NCBI GenBank assembly: GCA_964478225.1 | Contig: CAYZHM010000002.1 | Span: forward strand, 62,001 to 126,000 | Reading direction: 5' to 3' | From: CAYZHM01 sp964478225 | Lineage (GTDB): Bacteria > Pseudomonadota > Alphaproteobacteria > Micavibrionales > Micavibrionaceae | Length of the DNA stretch: 64,000 nt | Shown: positions 44,019-51,864 of the stretch, piece after piece | Numbering within the stretch: the first letter of the stretch is position 1 | Layout: each line of letters opens with the position of its first letter | Made by a program: the position numbers and the translations under genes | Notes under the pieces: generated by a model | Databases searched by the model: none | Told to the model about the DNA's origin: nothing | Seen by the model: only the letters and a program-made list of their open reading frames with translations

Positions 44019-45422
44019 ATGTTTAAGAAAACCCTTCCTTTTTTATCAATTTTAACTTTTTTACCTTTTTCCAGCGCGGTGGCTCAAGATGGGCTAGATA
44101 GCGGTAATACGGCATGGATGCTCGTCTCGGCCTTGCTTGTTCTTATGATGACCGTGCCTGGCCTTGCACTGTTTTACGGTGGTTTGGTGAAGCGTGATAA
44201 CGTTCTCTCCACGTTGGTGCAAGCCTTGGCAGTTGCCGTTGTGGTCAGCGTTGTGTGGCCGGTCATCGGTTATTCATTGGCTTTTACCGAGAACAATATG
44301 TTCGTTGGTGGTATGAGCCAATTTATGCTTAAAGGCGTTACGCCAGCTTCGTTAACCGGAACCATTCCTGAATCCGTCTTCATTGTTTTCCAAATGACGT
44401 TTGCGATTATTACAACGGCGCTGCTTGTTGGCGCGGTTGCGGACCGGATCAAATTTACGTCCCTTCTTGTGTTTATTCCGCTCTGGACGATCCTGGTTTA
44501 TGCGCCGATCTGTCACTGGGTCTGGGGGCCGGGCGGTTTTATCGGCGGTATCGGGCTTGAAGGCTATAACGGGTTCATGGGGTTTGGCGATGCGCTTGAT
44601 TTCGCCGGCGGAACCGTCGTGCATATCAATTCCGGGGTGGCAGGCCTCGTTGCGGCAATTGTTATTGGACGCGGCATGAAAACACGGCGAGATCCTTCAA
44701 CATCCAACAACCTTATACTTTCTGTCATCGGTACGGGGATGTTGTGGGTTGGCTGGTTTGGATTTAACGCTGGCTCCGCATTGTCGGCCGGAACATCTGC
44801 TGGTTTTGCAATGCTTGTGACCAATACAGCCGCAGGCATGGCCGCGATTATCTGGATGGGATTTGAATATTTGCACAAAGGCAAGATCTCGGTTCAGGGC
44901 ACGTTGTCCGGCGTTGTGGCGGGCCTCGTGGCGATCACACCAGCAGCTGGTTTTGTTGATTTTCAAGGATCATTGATTATTGGCGCCATTGCCGGGGTGA
45001 TTGTTTACCTTGCTGCAGCTTACCTTAAAGAATTGCTCAAATATGACGATGCGCTTGATGTGTTCGGTATTCACGGGGTCGGCGGGATTGTCGGGGCCAT
45101 TCTGGTTGGTGTGCTTGCTAATCCTGACATAGGCGGTGTGGCCGGAGCGGCCTATGGTGATGCCAACCGTATCTGGGCGCAGATTTTATCGGTCGTTGTG
45201 ACGATGGTTTACTCGGGCGTCATGACTCTGTTTTTGCTGCTGATTATCCGTAGCCTCATAGGCCTTCGGGTTGAGCCCCGCGTCGAATATTGGGGCCTTG
45301 ATCTTGCGCACCATGGAGAAACCATTCGTGAATGGGAAGATGATTTACCGAAAAAGGTCCCTTCTCTTGTTAAACAAGCGCGGGCAAAAAAGGCGATTGT
45401 GAAAAAATCGAAGAAGAAATAG
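44019..45422 (+). CDS. amtB: ammonium transporter
   Basis: Inner-membrane trimeric NH4+/NH3 channel of the Amt family. The 467-residue protein has a signal peptide (FLSILTFLPFSSAVAQ) and eleven membrane helices. Channel features are present: WMLVSALLVLMMTVPGLALFYGGLVK at the start, the ammonium-site segment PICHWVWGPGGFIG, and the twin pore histidines in VVHINSGVAGL and FGIHGVGGIVGAIL. The cytoplasmic tail is Lys-rich (KQARAKKAIVKKSKKK). amtB is usually followed by or paired with a PII gene (glnK), but none is adjacent here. I see no sigma-54 promoter in the short upstream region. Confidence 0.96.
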   Translation: MFKKTLPFLSILTFLPFSSAVAQDGLDSGNTAWMLVSALLVLMMTVPGLALFYGGLVKRDNVLSTLVQALAVAVVVSVVWPVIGYSLAFTENNMFVGGMSQFMLKGVTPASLTGTIPESVFIVFQMTFAIITTALLVGAVADRIKFTSLLVFIPLWTILVYAPICHWVWGPGGFIGGIGLEGYNGFMGFGDALDFAGGTVVHINSGVAGLVAAIVIGRGMKTRRDPSTSNNLILSVIGTGMLWVGWFGFNAGSALSAGTSAGFAMLVTNTAAGMAAIIWMGFEYLHKGKISVQGTLSGVVAGLVAITPAAGFVDFQGSLIIGAIAGVIVYLAAAYLKELLKYDDALDVFGIHGVGGIVGAILVGVLANPDIGGVAGAAYGDANRIWAQILSVVVTMVYSGVMTLFLLLIIRSLIGLRVEPRVEYWGLDLAHHGETIREWEDDLPKKVPSLVKQARAKKAIVKKSKKK

Positions 45423-45427
45423 AACAG

Positions 45428-45457
45428 AAAAACCGCCCTTCACCGGGCGGTTTTTTT
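45428..45457. terminator. bidirectional terminator between amtB and ilvA
   Basis: AAAAACCGCCC and GGGCGGTTTTTTT with a 6-base loop. Both ends carry A/T runs, so it can serve both convergent genes; it touches the ilvA stop codon. Confidence 0.88.
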
Positions 45458-46670
45458 ATTGTCCTTCGACCAGCGCATTCACATTAAAGCCAGCATCACG
45501 CAATGTTTTGACGATTTCCGCGACGTGTTGTTTGTCACGTGCCTCGATGACGATATCCAGCTCAGCGCGCTTCAAGGGCACGGCCTGCATCATGCGTTGG
45601 TGAATAACTTCAATCACGTTGGCGCCGGCCTCGCCCAAAATACGAGAGATGTCGGAGAGCTGGCCTGGCGTGTCGTCAATTTCAAATCTTAGACGGGTGA
45701 TACGGCCTTCGCGAATAAGTCCGCGCAGAATAAGTGTCGAGAGCAGACGCGAGTCGATATTACCGCCGCAAATAACAAGGCCGACTTTTTTGCCTTTGAG
45801 GTCTTTAAGGTGCTTTTTGACAAAAGCGAGGCCCGCCCCAGCGGAACCTTCGACCACAAGTTTTTCATCGCGGAGCAAATCGAAAATTGCTTCTTCAATT
45901 TCATTCTCGCTGACTGTTTCAACGCGGCTGACAAGATTTTTAATCGTTTCGATATTGGCCTTGGATGGTTGTTCAACGGCAATCCCTTCCGCAAGTGTTG
46001 CCTCGCCGACGCATAGATCTTCATCATAAAACGCGGATTTGACCATCGGATAGTTTTCGGTTTGTACGCCAACAATCTCAATCTTTGGATTGATGCCCTT
46101 GATCGCCGTGGCAACGCCGGCGATCAAACCGCCACCGCCGACAGGCACGACCACAACATCAAGATCAGGCTGGTCTTCGATCATCTCCAAGCCCAATGTT
46201 CCCTGTCCCGCAGCAATCAGCGGATCATCATAGGGGTGAATGAAGGTATAACCTTTTTCTTTCGCAAGGCGGTCGGTTTCGGCCATGGATTGAATAAGAT
46301 CCTTGCCGTGCAAAATAACCTTCGCACCAAAATCTTCGGTTTTGGCAATTTTGTTAAACGGTGTGCCCTCGGGCATGACGATGATCGCGGGGATGCCGAG
46401 ACGCTGCGCATGATAAGCGACACCCTGCGCGTGGTTACCACGGGAGCAAGCAATGACACCCTTTTTCTTTTGATCATCACTCAAAGTCAGAAGTTTGTTG
46501 AGGGCACCACGGCCTTTAAAAGCGTTGGTGTGCTGCAGATTTTCGAGTTTCAAATAAAGCGGGATGCCAAGATGCACCGACAGCCGTGATGCCTTCACCG
46601 TTGGTGTGCGCAATGTCGCGGATTTAATGGCCTCATGAGCCTTTTGTATGTCTGCAAAGCTTAAAGTCAT
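45456..46670 (-). CDS. ilvA: threonine ammonia-lyase with C-terminal ACT domain
   Basis: PLP enzyme deaminating threonine to 2-oxobutanoate, the entry to isoleucine synthesis. From ATG 46670 the protein has 404 residues: an N-terminal fold-type II domain with the PLP lysine in HTNAFKGRGALNKL, the phosphate-binding loop VGGGGLIAGVATAIKG, and a single ACT domain (RLRFEIDDTPGQLSDISRILGEAGANVIEVIHQR). A single ACT places it with the shorter IlvA/TdcB-like enzymes found in alphaproteobacteria rather than the two-ACT E. coli IlvA. ATG 46691 is a less likely start. The imine it releases is a RidA substrate; a RidA gene is at 22150. Confidence 0.93.
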   Translation of the reverse strand: MTLSFADIQKAHEAIKSATLRTPTVKASRLSVHLGIPLYLKLENLQHTNAFKGRGALNKLLTLSDDQKKKGVIACSRGNHAQGVAYHAQRLGIPAIIVMPEGTPFNKIAKTEDFGAKVILHGKDLIQSMAETDRLAKEKGYTFIHPYDDPLIAAGQGTLGLEMIEDQPDLDVVVVPVGGGGLIAGVATAIKGINPKIEIVGVQTENYPMVKSAFYDEDLCVGEATLAEGIAVEQPSKANIETIKNLVSRVETVSENEIEEAIFDLLRDEKLVVEGSAGAGLAFVKKHLKDLKGKKVGLVICGGNIDSRLLSTLILRGLIREGRITRLRFEIDDTPGQLSDISRILGEAGANVIEVIHQRMMQAVPLKRAELDIVIEARDKQHVAEIVKTLRDAGFNVNALVEGQ

Positions 46671-46729
46671 AACGAGGCACACTAGTCCCATCCCTGTAAA
46701 AAATCAAAGGCTTTTGTTTTTTTGTGGTT

Positions 46730-47407
46730 TTACCGGGGTTGCGGCTCGGATTTAACCTTCAAAACTGGCTGTAATCCCCAATAATGCTGCAGGGCCAAAG
46801 AGACGTTTTCCGGCGCAGGCGTGCGGTTGCGATCGATTGGCAAAACGCTTCCTTCAAAGGTGCCCTTTGCATCAATAAAAGTGATTTCAGGCTTATGGAT
46901 GAGATGCCCTCTTTCGTTCATGATCATCAGGTGGAGGTCACGGATAATTCTTTCCTTTGCAGCCTTCGTTCCCGGATATTGATCGGAGCCAGTAATAACG
47001 ATGGTTTCAATGGAACTGTTGCCAAAACTGTCCGCCCACTTTTTACAGGTCTCAAGATTTTCGTTTGTGACATTGAAAAGTATAATTTTGTAACGTGTCT
47101 CATCGACATTAAAATTTTCGAGTGCGGCGTTCACAGACTTGCGTGCTGGTTCGCAAAAGGCGAGACATCGTTGAAACCCGGCATAGATCGCAAGTTCATG
47201 ACCAGAAAAATTTTCCTGCAAGTATTTCTCGTCAATCACCTGAGGCTGATCGTCGCGTGAGCTTATCGCAAGCGCGCCGGTCAGGGATACTTGCTCGCCG
47301 TTGGTGCGAGTTATTTTGTAGGGCGGCGCGGTAGGCTCAGCATAGGCGAAAGCCGGCATCAGGAATGCCGCCGATAAAGTCATTTTTTGCAGAGTGCGTT
47401 TCATCAT
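46730..47407 (-). CDS. exported SCO/SenC-like thioredoxin-fold protein
   Basis: A 225-residue exported protein. After a signal peptide (MTLSAAFLMPAFAYA) it has a thioredoxin-like layout with GFQRCLAFCEPARKSVNAAL, a C-x3-C pair (81 and 85) as in SCO copper chaperones, and a downstream His in IHKPEITFIDAKG (171), matching the 'H...yLID..G' strand that supplies the third copper ligand in SCO. Overall similarity beyond these points is weak, so it is called SCO-like. It is first of a minus-strand row of small envelope genes including a DUF2946 protein, a family also associated with copper handling. A canonical sco gene is at 58637. Confidence 0.6.
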   Translation of the reverse strand: MMKRTLQKMTLSAAFLMPAFAYAEPTAPPYKITRTNGEQVSLTGALAISSRDDQPQVIDEKYLQENFSGHELAIYAGFQRCLAFCEPARKSVNAALENFNVDETRYKIILFNVTNENLETCKKWADSFGNSSIETIVITGSDQYPGTKAAKERIIRDLHLMIMNERGHLIHKPEITFIDAKGTFEGSVLPIDRNRTPAPENVSLALQHYWGLQPVLKVKSEPQPR

Positions 47408-47419
47408 ATTTTCCTTTGG

Positions 47420-47842
47420 TTATTTTGGGTGATTTTCAAGAAGATGTTGGTAATCAGCAGCGGACGCAGCGGGCAAACCGGACCCTGTCAAAGCGTCCTG
47501 GACGGCGTTGTTCACGACATCCACGCCTGGGGCAACGCTATGCATGGCGGCGTGAGAGACATCCGTCCCCACATACAACATGCCCTGATTAAAGCCCTCC
47601 GATGCCGCGGCAAGAAAGTCCGGGCCACTGCTAAAAAGTTCTGGGATACCAACGAAGTGCATTTTGATCCAGCCGATAACCGGATCCAAAAAACCTGTGG
47701 CGCCCCCCGTTGCAACCAGCGCCCCAATCGCCATGCCAAACATGCTGATATCCATCAACCAATGGCGGATATGATTGACCTTTTTGAATTTGTCTGTCAG
47801 TGACATGCTGCTGCTTGCAGCTTTTTCGGCCTCTTCTTCCAT
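47420..47842 (-). CDS. hypothetical membrane protein
   Basis: A 140-residue protein upstream of the SCO-like gene on the same strand (12-base gap). The N-terminus is charged and serine-rich (EEEAEKAASSSMSL), followed by one likely membrane segment (WLMDISMFGMAIGALVATGGA) and an amphipathic remainder with HFVGIPELFSSG and the His-containing GTDVSHAAMHSVAPG. No family recognised. No signal peptide at the extreme N-terminus, so the protein is probably N-in with a single helix. The C-terminus ends in a small Ala/His-rich stretch. It probably belongs to the same transcript as its neighbours. Confidence 0.6.
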   Translation of the reverse strand: MEEEAEKAASSSMSLTDKFKKVNHIRHWLMDISMFGMAIGALVATGGATGFLDPVIGWIKMHFVGIPELFSSGPDFLAAASEGFNQGMLYVGTDVSHAAMHSVAPGVDVVNNAVQDALTGSGLPAASAADYQHLLENHPK

Positions 47843-47882
47843 AGAGTCCTCCTGCTAAATAAAATTTCAGAAAATTTTCAGA

Positions 47883-48254
47883 TCAGGAGAATGTGGGCGG
47901 GGCGCGCGTGTGATAAAAATGCGGAGATTGCTCGTTTGCAAAACTCTCTAAAAAGGAAGCTGTTTCAAAAGATACTGCCGGTGCATTGATTGCCACAGGC
48001 AGAGCGCTGTTTGATTTCAGGTGCGATTGAAAAAAGCAGAAACCACAATCGTTTTTGAGCGTCTTATGTTCTGAGGGCAGAGAGGGAGCGAACGGATCAA
48101 GATCGGCCAGAACTTCTATTTGCTGGATTGAACCATCCGCAGCACATATCTCAATGATGCTTTTGCCGGATATAAATTTGCATGCAGGAGATATCCCCGC
48201 CGTGATAAGCGCGAGTATAAAAAGTGACAGAATGGCACGCGAGAATATATTCAC
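47883..48254 (-). CDS. DUF2946-like exported protein
   Basis: A 123-residue exported protein. A signal peptide (FSRAILSLFILALITAGISPAC) is followed by KFISGKSIIEICAADGSIQ, then NDCGFCFFQSHLK (a CxxC pair), and the C-terminus HTRAPPTFS. The order 'I-C-xADG', CxxC, terminal RAPP is typical of DUF2946, small proteobacterial proteins often beside copper or TonB-dependent receptor genes. The biochemical function of the family is not established. Neighbouring genes on both sides also encode exported proteins. Confidence 0.6.
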   Translation of the reverse strand: MNIFSRAILSLFILALITAGISPACKFISGKSIIEICAADGSIQQIEVLADLDPFAPSLPSEHKTLKNDCGFCFFQSHLKSNSALPVAINAPAVSFETASFLESFANEQSPHFYHTRAPPTFS

Positions 48255-48297
48255 ATATCCTGTTTATGGTTTTGCCCTGGGCTTGTCAATGCGCGGC

Positions 48298-48822
48298 TTA
48301 CTGTCCGATGTCCATGCCACAGCGGCTGGCGACGTTTTGAGCTTTTTGTGCATTATCGGGTATGGCCATAAACGCAGCGACCTTTTTATCGGATGCCGTC
48401 GGCAGCAATCCTTTAAGTTTACGCTCCTGATATTTTTGAATAGCCACAAGCGCGCTTTTTTCTTTCGGAGAGCACTCCGCGGCCTGCGCTGTACTTGGCG
48501 TGAAATCACCATAAATCCCGCTGTAATCCGGCACAGACATACGATTGCCCGCAGGAAGATGCTCCAATGATGATTGGGCGGAGGCAAATTCATCAAGAGG
48601 AAAAATTTCAGAGATTGGGGCAGATTTCCCGTTATCCCTGTTGGTGTAGGACTGATTGGGCGTGGTCATGCGGGTTGAAGGTTTGTTGAAAATCAGAGGA
48701 GCGTTTGGTGTGCCTTTTTTGTCCTGCGGCACGTAATACTGCGCCGAAGCGCTGTAAGAGCTTAAGACTACGGCCGCGCATAAAAATATAGACACCAAAA
48801 AGCGTTTCAAAAACAAGCTCAT
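48298..48822 (-). CDS. hypothetical exported protein
   Basis: A 174-residue protein with a signal peptide (LKRFLVSIFLCAAVVLSSYSASA). The mature part begins QYYVPQDKKGTPNAPLIF, is Pro/Ser/Thr-rich to about residue 105, and has a helical C-terminal part (ALVAIQKYQERKLKGLLP, AFMAIPDNAQKAQNVASRC). Two cysteines (about 117 and 168) may form a disulfide. I do not recognise a family. It is divergent from phoH, sharing the 231-base spacer 48823-49053. Confidence 0.65.
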   Translation of the reverse strand: MSLFLKRFLVSIFLCAAVVLSSYSASAQYYVPQDKKGTPNAPLIFNKPSTRMTTPNQSYTNRDNGKSAPISEIFPLDEFASAQSSLEHLPAGNRMSVPDYSGIYGDFTPSTAQAAECSPKEKSALVAIQKYQERKLKGLLPTASDKKVAAFMAIPDNAQKAQNVASRCGMDIGQ

Positions 48823-49053
48823 AACATCAGAATAGCCTCTTTTGGCGGTTTTTGGAAATTTTTATCCGTTGTTGCAGGCCTGAATTTTTGATATGCTTGT
48901 TTTACTGATAACGCTCGTATCAAGGAGCATTCATTATCCGCCGGTTGTTCTTTTCCCGCACCAATCTCCCCCCAGGCCATAGCGCCGCTTTCTTTCCTGA
49001 CATTTTTTCTTCTCTGTTGTTACCCTCAACCTTAACCGCAAGGAGCTTCTCGC

Positions 49054-49839
49054 ATGTCCAAAAAAGCACAAGTCAAATCCTCGGCCAAAAAAGCACGAAA
49101 AAATCGGACGGAGCGAGCGCTCAAGCAAAGCAATGTGGTGGCTTACAGGCAGTCTGAGGACACATTCGACAATTGGCATCCGCTTGATGATGACATCGAT
49201 GCGTCGCGCGATAAAAAGTATGTGAAAAATATTAAACCGCGCTCTGATGGCCAGGCTGAACTTATGCAAGCTATCAAGGATTACGCGCTGACCCTTGCGA
49301 TCGGGCCGGCCGGGACAGGCAAGACTTATCTCGCCATTACGTCCGCGGTTGAAGCCCTTGAAAAAGGCACCGTCGAGAGGATTATTCTTTCGCGTCCTGC
49401 GATGGAAGCCGGTGAGTCCCTTGGGTATTTGCCAGGAGATCTGCATGAGAAGATGGCGCCCTACCTTCGCCCTCTTTATGACGCGCTTGGCGACCGGATG
49501 GGTGGCAAGAAAGTGCGTCAATATATCGAGGATGGAATTATCGAGATTGCGCCGGTTGGCTTTATGCGCGGGCGGACGTTGAATAATTCCTTTGTCGTGA
49601 TTGACGAGGCACAGAACTGCACTTACGGACAATTAAAAATGCTTTTATCGCGCCTTGGATGGCATTCCACGATGGTTGTGACGGGTGATCCGGGGCAATC
49701 AGATTTGCTTGAAGGCATGTCCGGGCTGGACGAGGTCGCAAGACGGTTTGAAAAGGTTCCGAACATCGCTGTGGTGCGTTTGGGGCAGTCCGATATTGTG
49801 CGTCATCCGCTTGTCGCAGAAATGCTGGATGTGCTTTAA
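49054..49839 (+). CDS. PhoH-family ATPase
   Basis: P-loop ATPase of the PhoH family (RNA-helicase-like superfamily 1 core without helicase accessory domains). The 261-residue protein has a basic N-terminal tail (KKAQVKSSAKKARKNR), Walker A IGPAGTGKTYLA (about 83-94), LSRPAMEAGESLGYLPGDLHEKM, Walker B VVIDEAQNCT and the sensor TGDPGQSDL. Unlike the longer PhoH/YbeZ it has no N-terminal KH-like domain and is not next to ybeY. Role unknown, probably RNA metabolism or phosphate/stress response by family association. Confidence 0.9.
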   Translation: MSKKAQVKSSAKKARKNRTERALKQSNVVAYRQSEDTFDNWHPLDDDIDASRDKKYVKNIKPRSDGQAELMQAIKDYALTLAIGPAGTGKTYLAITSAVEALEKGTVERIILSRPAMEAGESLGYLPGDLHEKMAPYLRPLYDALGDRMGGKKVRQYIEDGIIEIAPVGFMRGRTLNNSFVVIDEAQNCTYGQLKMLLSRLGWHSTMVVTGDPGQSDLLEGMSGLDEVARRFEKVPNIAVVRLGQSDIVRHPLVAEMLDVL

Positions 49840-49874
49840 GCAGGACATTTTTGAACTTTAAAATTTTTTGTTTT

Positions 49875-49902
49875 GATTCGCTTACGATTCGAATCTTTTT
49901 TC
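49875..49902 (+). terminator. possible weak terminator after phoH
   Basis: GATTCG (49875-49880) and CGAATC (49890-49895) around a 9-base loop, followed by seven T. Stem is short and the region is AT-rich, so this is tentative. Confidence 0.4.
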
Positions 49903-50094
49903 TGTGATTGTTCATTTATTTCCAAAAATATTTTTTGGGAGAAAAATTTTTATCGTTGGAAACGCGCTTGTATCAACGTTCTTCAGAGATAAAAAAAATT
50001 TGTGAAAAAGTTTTTGACTCACGATGCCGAATCGCGCTTTGATTAAATCAAGATCAAGACAGCACAAGAAACCCTTGTTAAAAGTATCGCTTAA

Positions 50095-50637
50095 GCTGTG
50101 GTCCAAGCGAGCCAGATGTTGATCCTGTCGGTTGCGATACCGGCGACCTCAGTAGCCTTGTGCGAACCTGGTCGAATAAGGTAACCCAGCGCCCTATAAG
50201 GGGATTTGATTTGGGGACCTGCAGAGGAATATTACATGTTTCACCGGTTGTAATAACCGGGTTTGTTTGGGAAAGCTTCCGGGTTGTTCCCATCGTACAA
50301 GCGAAAAACATTAAGTTGACGCCTCTCAGGACTGATCCACTTCAACCGGTTGCCGTTCCGTCCGTCGGGCCTGTCCCGTGTTAGAGATGTGAAAAAGCGC
50401 GAATGGACCTGCGCAATAAAAGAGAAGCCGCACTTGATTTATCAAATGCGGGGTTTCGTAAAAGAAACAGCCTATGTGAGAGGTAAAAAACCGGCTCTAT
50501 TTCTTCGGAAAAAGAACCCCGGGCTTTCACTGAAATGACAAAAAAACGTAGTAGCAGTATTTTTATTTTCGCGAAAATAATGTTACAGGCATTTTTGTCA
50601 CACGGCAAGGGAGGCTTCGTGCCTCCCTTCGCTTTTT
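50095..50637 (+). ncRNA. candidate large structured non-coding RNA
   Basis: In the 948-base gene-free stretch 49840-50787 no reading frame looks real, but stem-loops are dense: GGTCC (50100-50104) with GGACC (50215-50219); AGAGG (50223-50227) with CCTCT (50322-50326) enclosing CCGGTT/AACCGG (50244-50260) and GGGAA/TTCCC (50269-50291); GCGC/GCGC (50397-50414); CCGCACTTGA/TCAAATGCGG (50428-50451); GTTTC/GAAAC (50453-50468); a TTTC-TTCG-GAAA tetraloop (50500-50511); an 18-base palindrome (50563-50580); and a strong plus-strand terminator (50607-50637). The terminator has no gene to serve, implying a plus-strand transcript. I tested it by eye against 6S, tmRNA, RNase P and SRP RNA and found no fit. 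Ends are approximate; it may be more than one RNA. Confidence 0.45.
50607..50637 (+). terminator. strong intrinsic terminator in a gene-free region
   Basis: Nine-pair stem AAGGGAGGC / GCCTCCCTT with loop TTCGT, then CGCTTTTT. An outer GTCAC/GTGAC pair (50597-50601, 50638-50642) encloses it. It points along the plus strand, about 150 bases before the next gene. Confidence 0.85.
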
Positions 50638-50787
50638 GTGACATTTATACATAGATTTTTTGGCTTCTTTCCTTCTTGAATTTGCATTTTTATAAACAGC
50701 TCTTTTGCCCTGCAGCATTGGCTTTCTTTGCATGCCCTCGTCTTTCTATGGTAAAAAGGTACTAGTTTTTGGGGAATAACTATAAAA

Positions 50788-51801
50788 ATGAGTAACCTGA
50801 CAGGGGCCCTTAAAAAAGCAGGAAAATGGAGCAGCGGTGTGCTTGCTCTTTGTTTTGCTGCTGCGGCGCTCGATGAAGGCTTGCTCAAAGCGCCGCCCGC
50901 TTATCACGCTCTCGTTTCCGATTCTCAAAAAGTTGAAGAACAGCTATGGACGATTTCAGTCAACAATATCCGTGTTTATGACATTCCGGGCATTCCCGAT
51001 CCGGTTCATAATTCGATTAACTTCCGTGATCCTCATGGAGAGCTTATCACTTCCATCCATGGCCTGGCGATGGATCCCAAGACAGCTATGCCAAGTCTCT
51101 GTATTTTAGGAGAAGGAAATGCTTTGCGGGTATTTGTTACGCCTGTCTGCACAGTGCCTCCAGATATCCGTCATATGCTGGTGGATGAAACCGGAGTGGA
51201 GACAGAAATTTTCGCCGGTAGTTTTGAAGAGGTTTCACAAAAACTCAAGACTTGCCTTGATGCAGCGAGTTTTATAAACAGCAAAGACAATAAATACGAT
51301 ACGATTGAAATCTTTGGGGTGGCACAAAATTCGAACTCTGTTTGCCGCACGCTTGTTGAAGATGCGATGCAGCTTCCGTTTCCTAAACAAAATGCAGCCT
51401 TCTGGTCGCCCGGCCTCACCCGTTCTTTGCTCCCGAAGAATTGGGATTCTGTTTATAATAATCAGACTGAGACTGCATCAACGAACATCGGGCCGCTGGT
51501 TCTGAATAATTTTTTCCAGACTCTTATTCAAAATTATTCTCCGGAGGATTATACGCAAAAGCCATTCTTTGACACGCGCACCGAATATACGCGCCCATCT
51601 TCGGGATCTTTTTTTGCCAGCATAGATGTCTTGGCGATGGTCAATCGTTTGTCTGTCCCGCGGCAGGATGGCAAGCCCCGCTCTCATATTGTTAACTCTG
51701 ACAGGTTGAAGCAATATTTGGCGCAGATGTCCCCCAGCGGTATGCCGGAGCCAACAACCCCGTCCGTCCGCACCGCGAGCCTTGTTGTTAGTCCGCCCTA
51801 A
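50788..51801 (+). CDS. hypothetical protein
   Basis: A 337-residue protein. The N-terminus (MSNLTGALKKAGKWSSGVLALCFAAAALDEG) contains a weak hydrophobic segment that may be a signal or anchor. Two further stretches stand out: VCTVPPDIRHMLVDETGVETEIFAG and YDTIEIFGVAQNSNSVCRTLVEDAMQLPFP; cysteines at about 104, 119, 151 and 190 could form disulfides. The C-terminus is Pro/Ser-rich. No family recognised. It follows the gene-free stretch with the candidate RNA and precedes the MFS gene on the same strand by 63 bases. GGGGAATAAC precedes the ATG. Confidence 0.6.
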   Translation: MSNLTGALKKAGKWSSGVLALCFAAAALDEGLLKAPPAYHALVSDSQKVEEQLWTISVNNIRVYDIPGIPDPVHNSINFRDPHGELITSIHGLAMDPKTAMPSLCILGEGNALRVFVTPVCTVPPDIRHMLVDETGVETEIFAGSFEEVSQKLKTCLDAASFINSKDNKYDTIEIFGVAQNSNSVCRTLVEDAMQLPFPKQNAAFWSPGLTRSLLPKNWDSVYNNQTETASTNIGPLVLNNFFQTLIQNYSPEDYTQKPFFDTRTEYTRPSSGSFFASIDVLAMVNRLSVPRQDGKPRSHIVNSDRLKQYLAQMSPSGMPEPTTPSVRTASLVVSPP

Positions 51802-51864
51802 AATCCCCCTATTCTTTCCTGTGTGTTTTTCTTATGATGCGGCTTTGGTGTCTTAGGATCTTTA

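Noticed and set aside
50340..50400. GGGCCTGTCCC resembles a short piece of E. coli 6S RNA
   Set aside because: The rest of the region does not fold or align as 6S RNA; tmRNA, RNase P and SRP signatures are also absent. Left as unassigned RNA.
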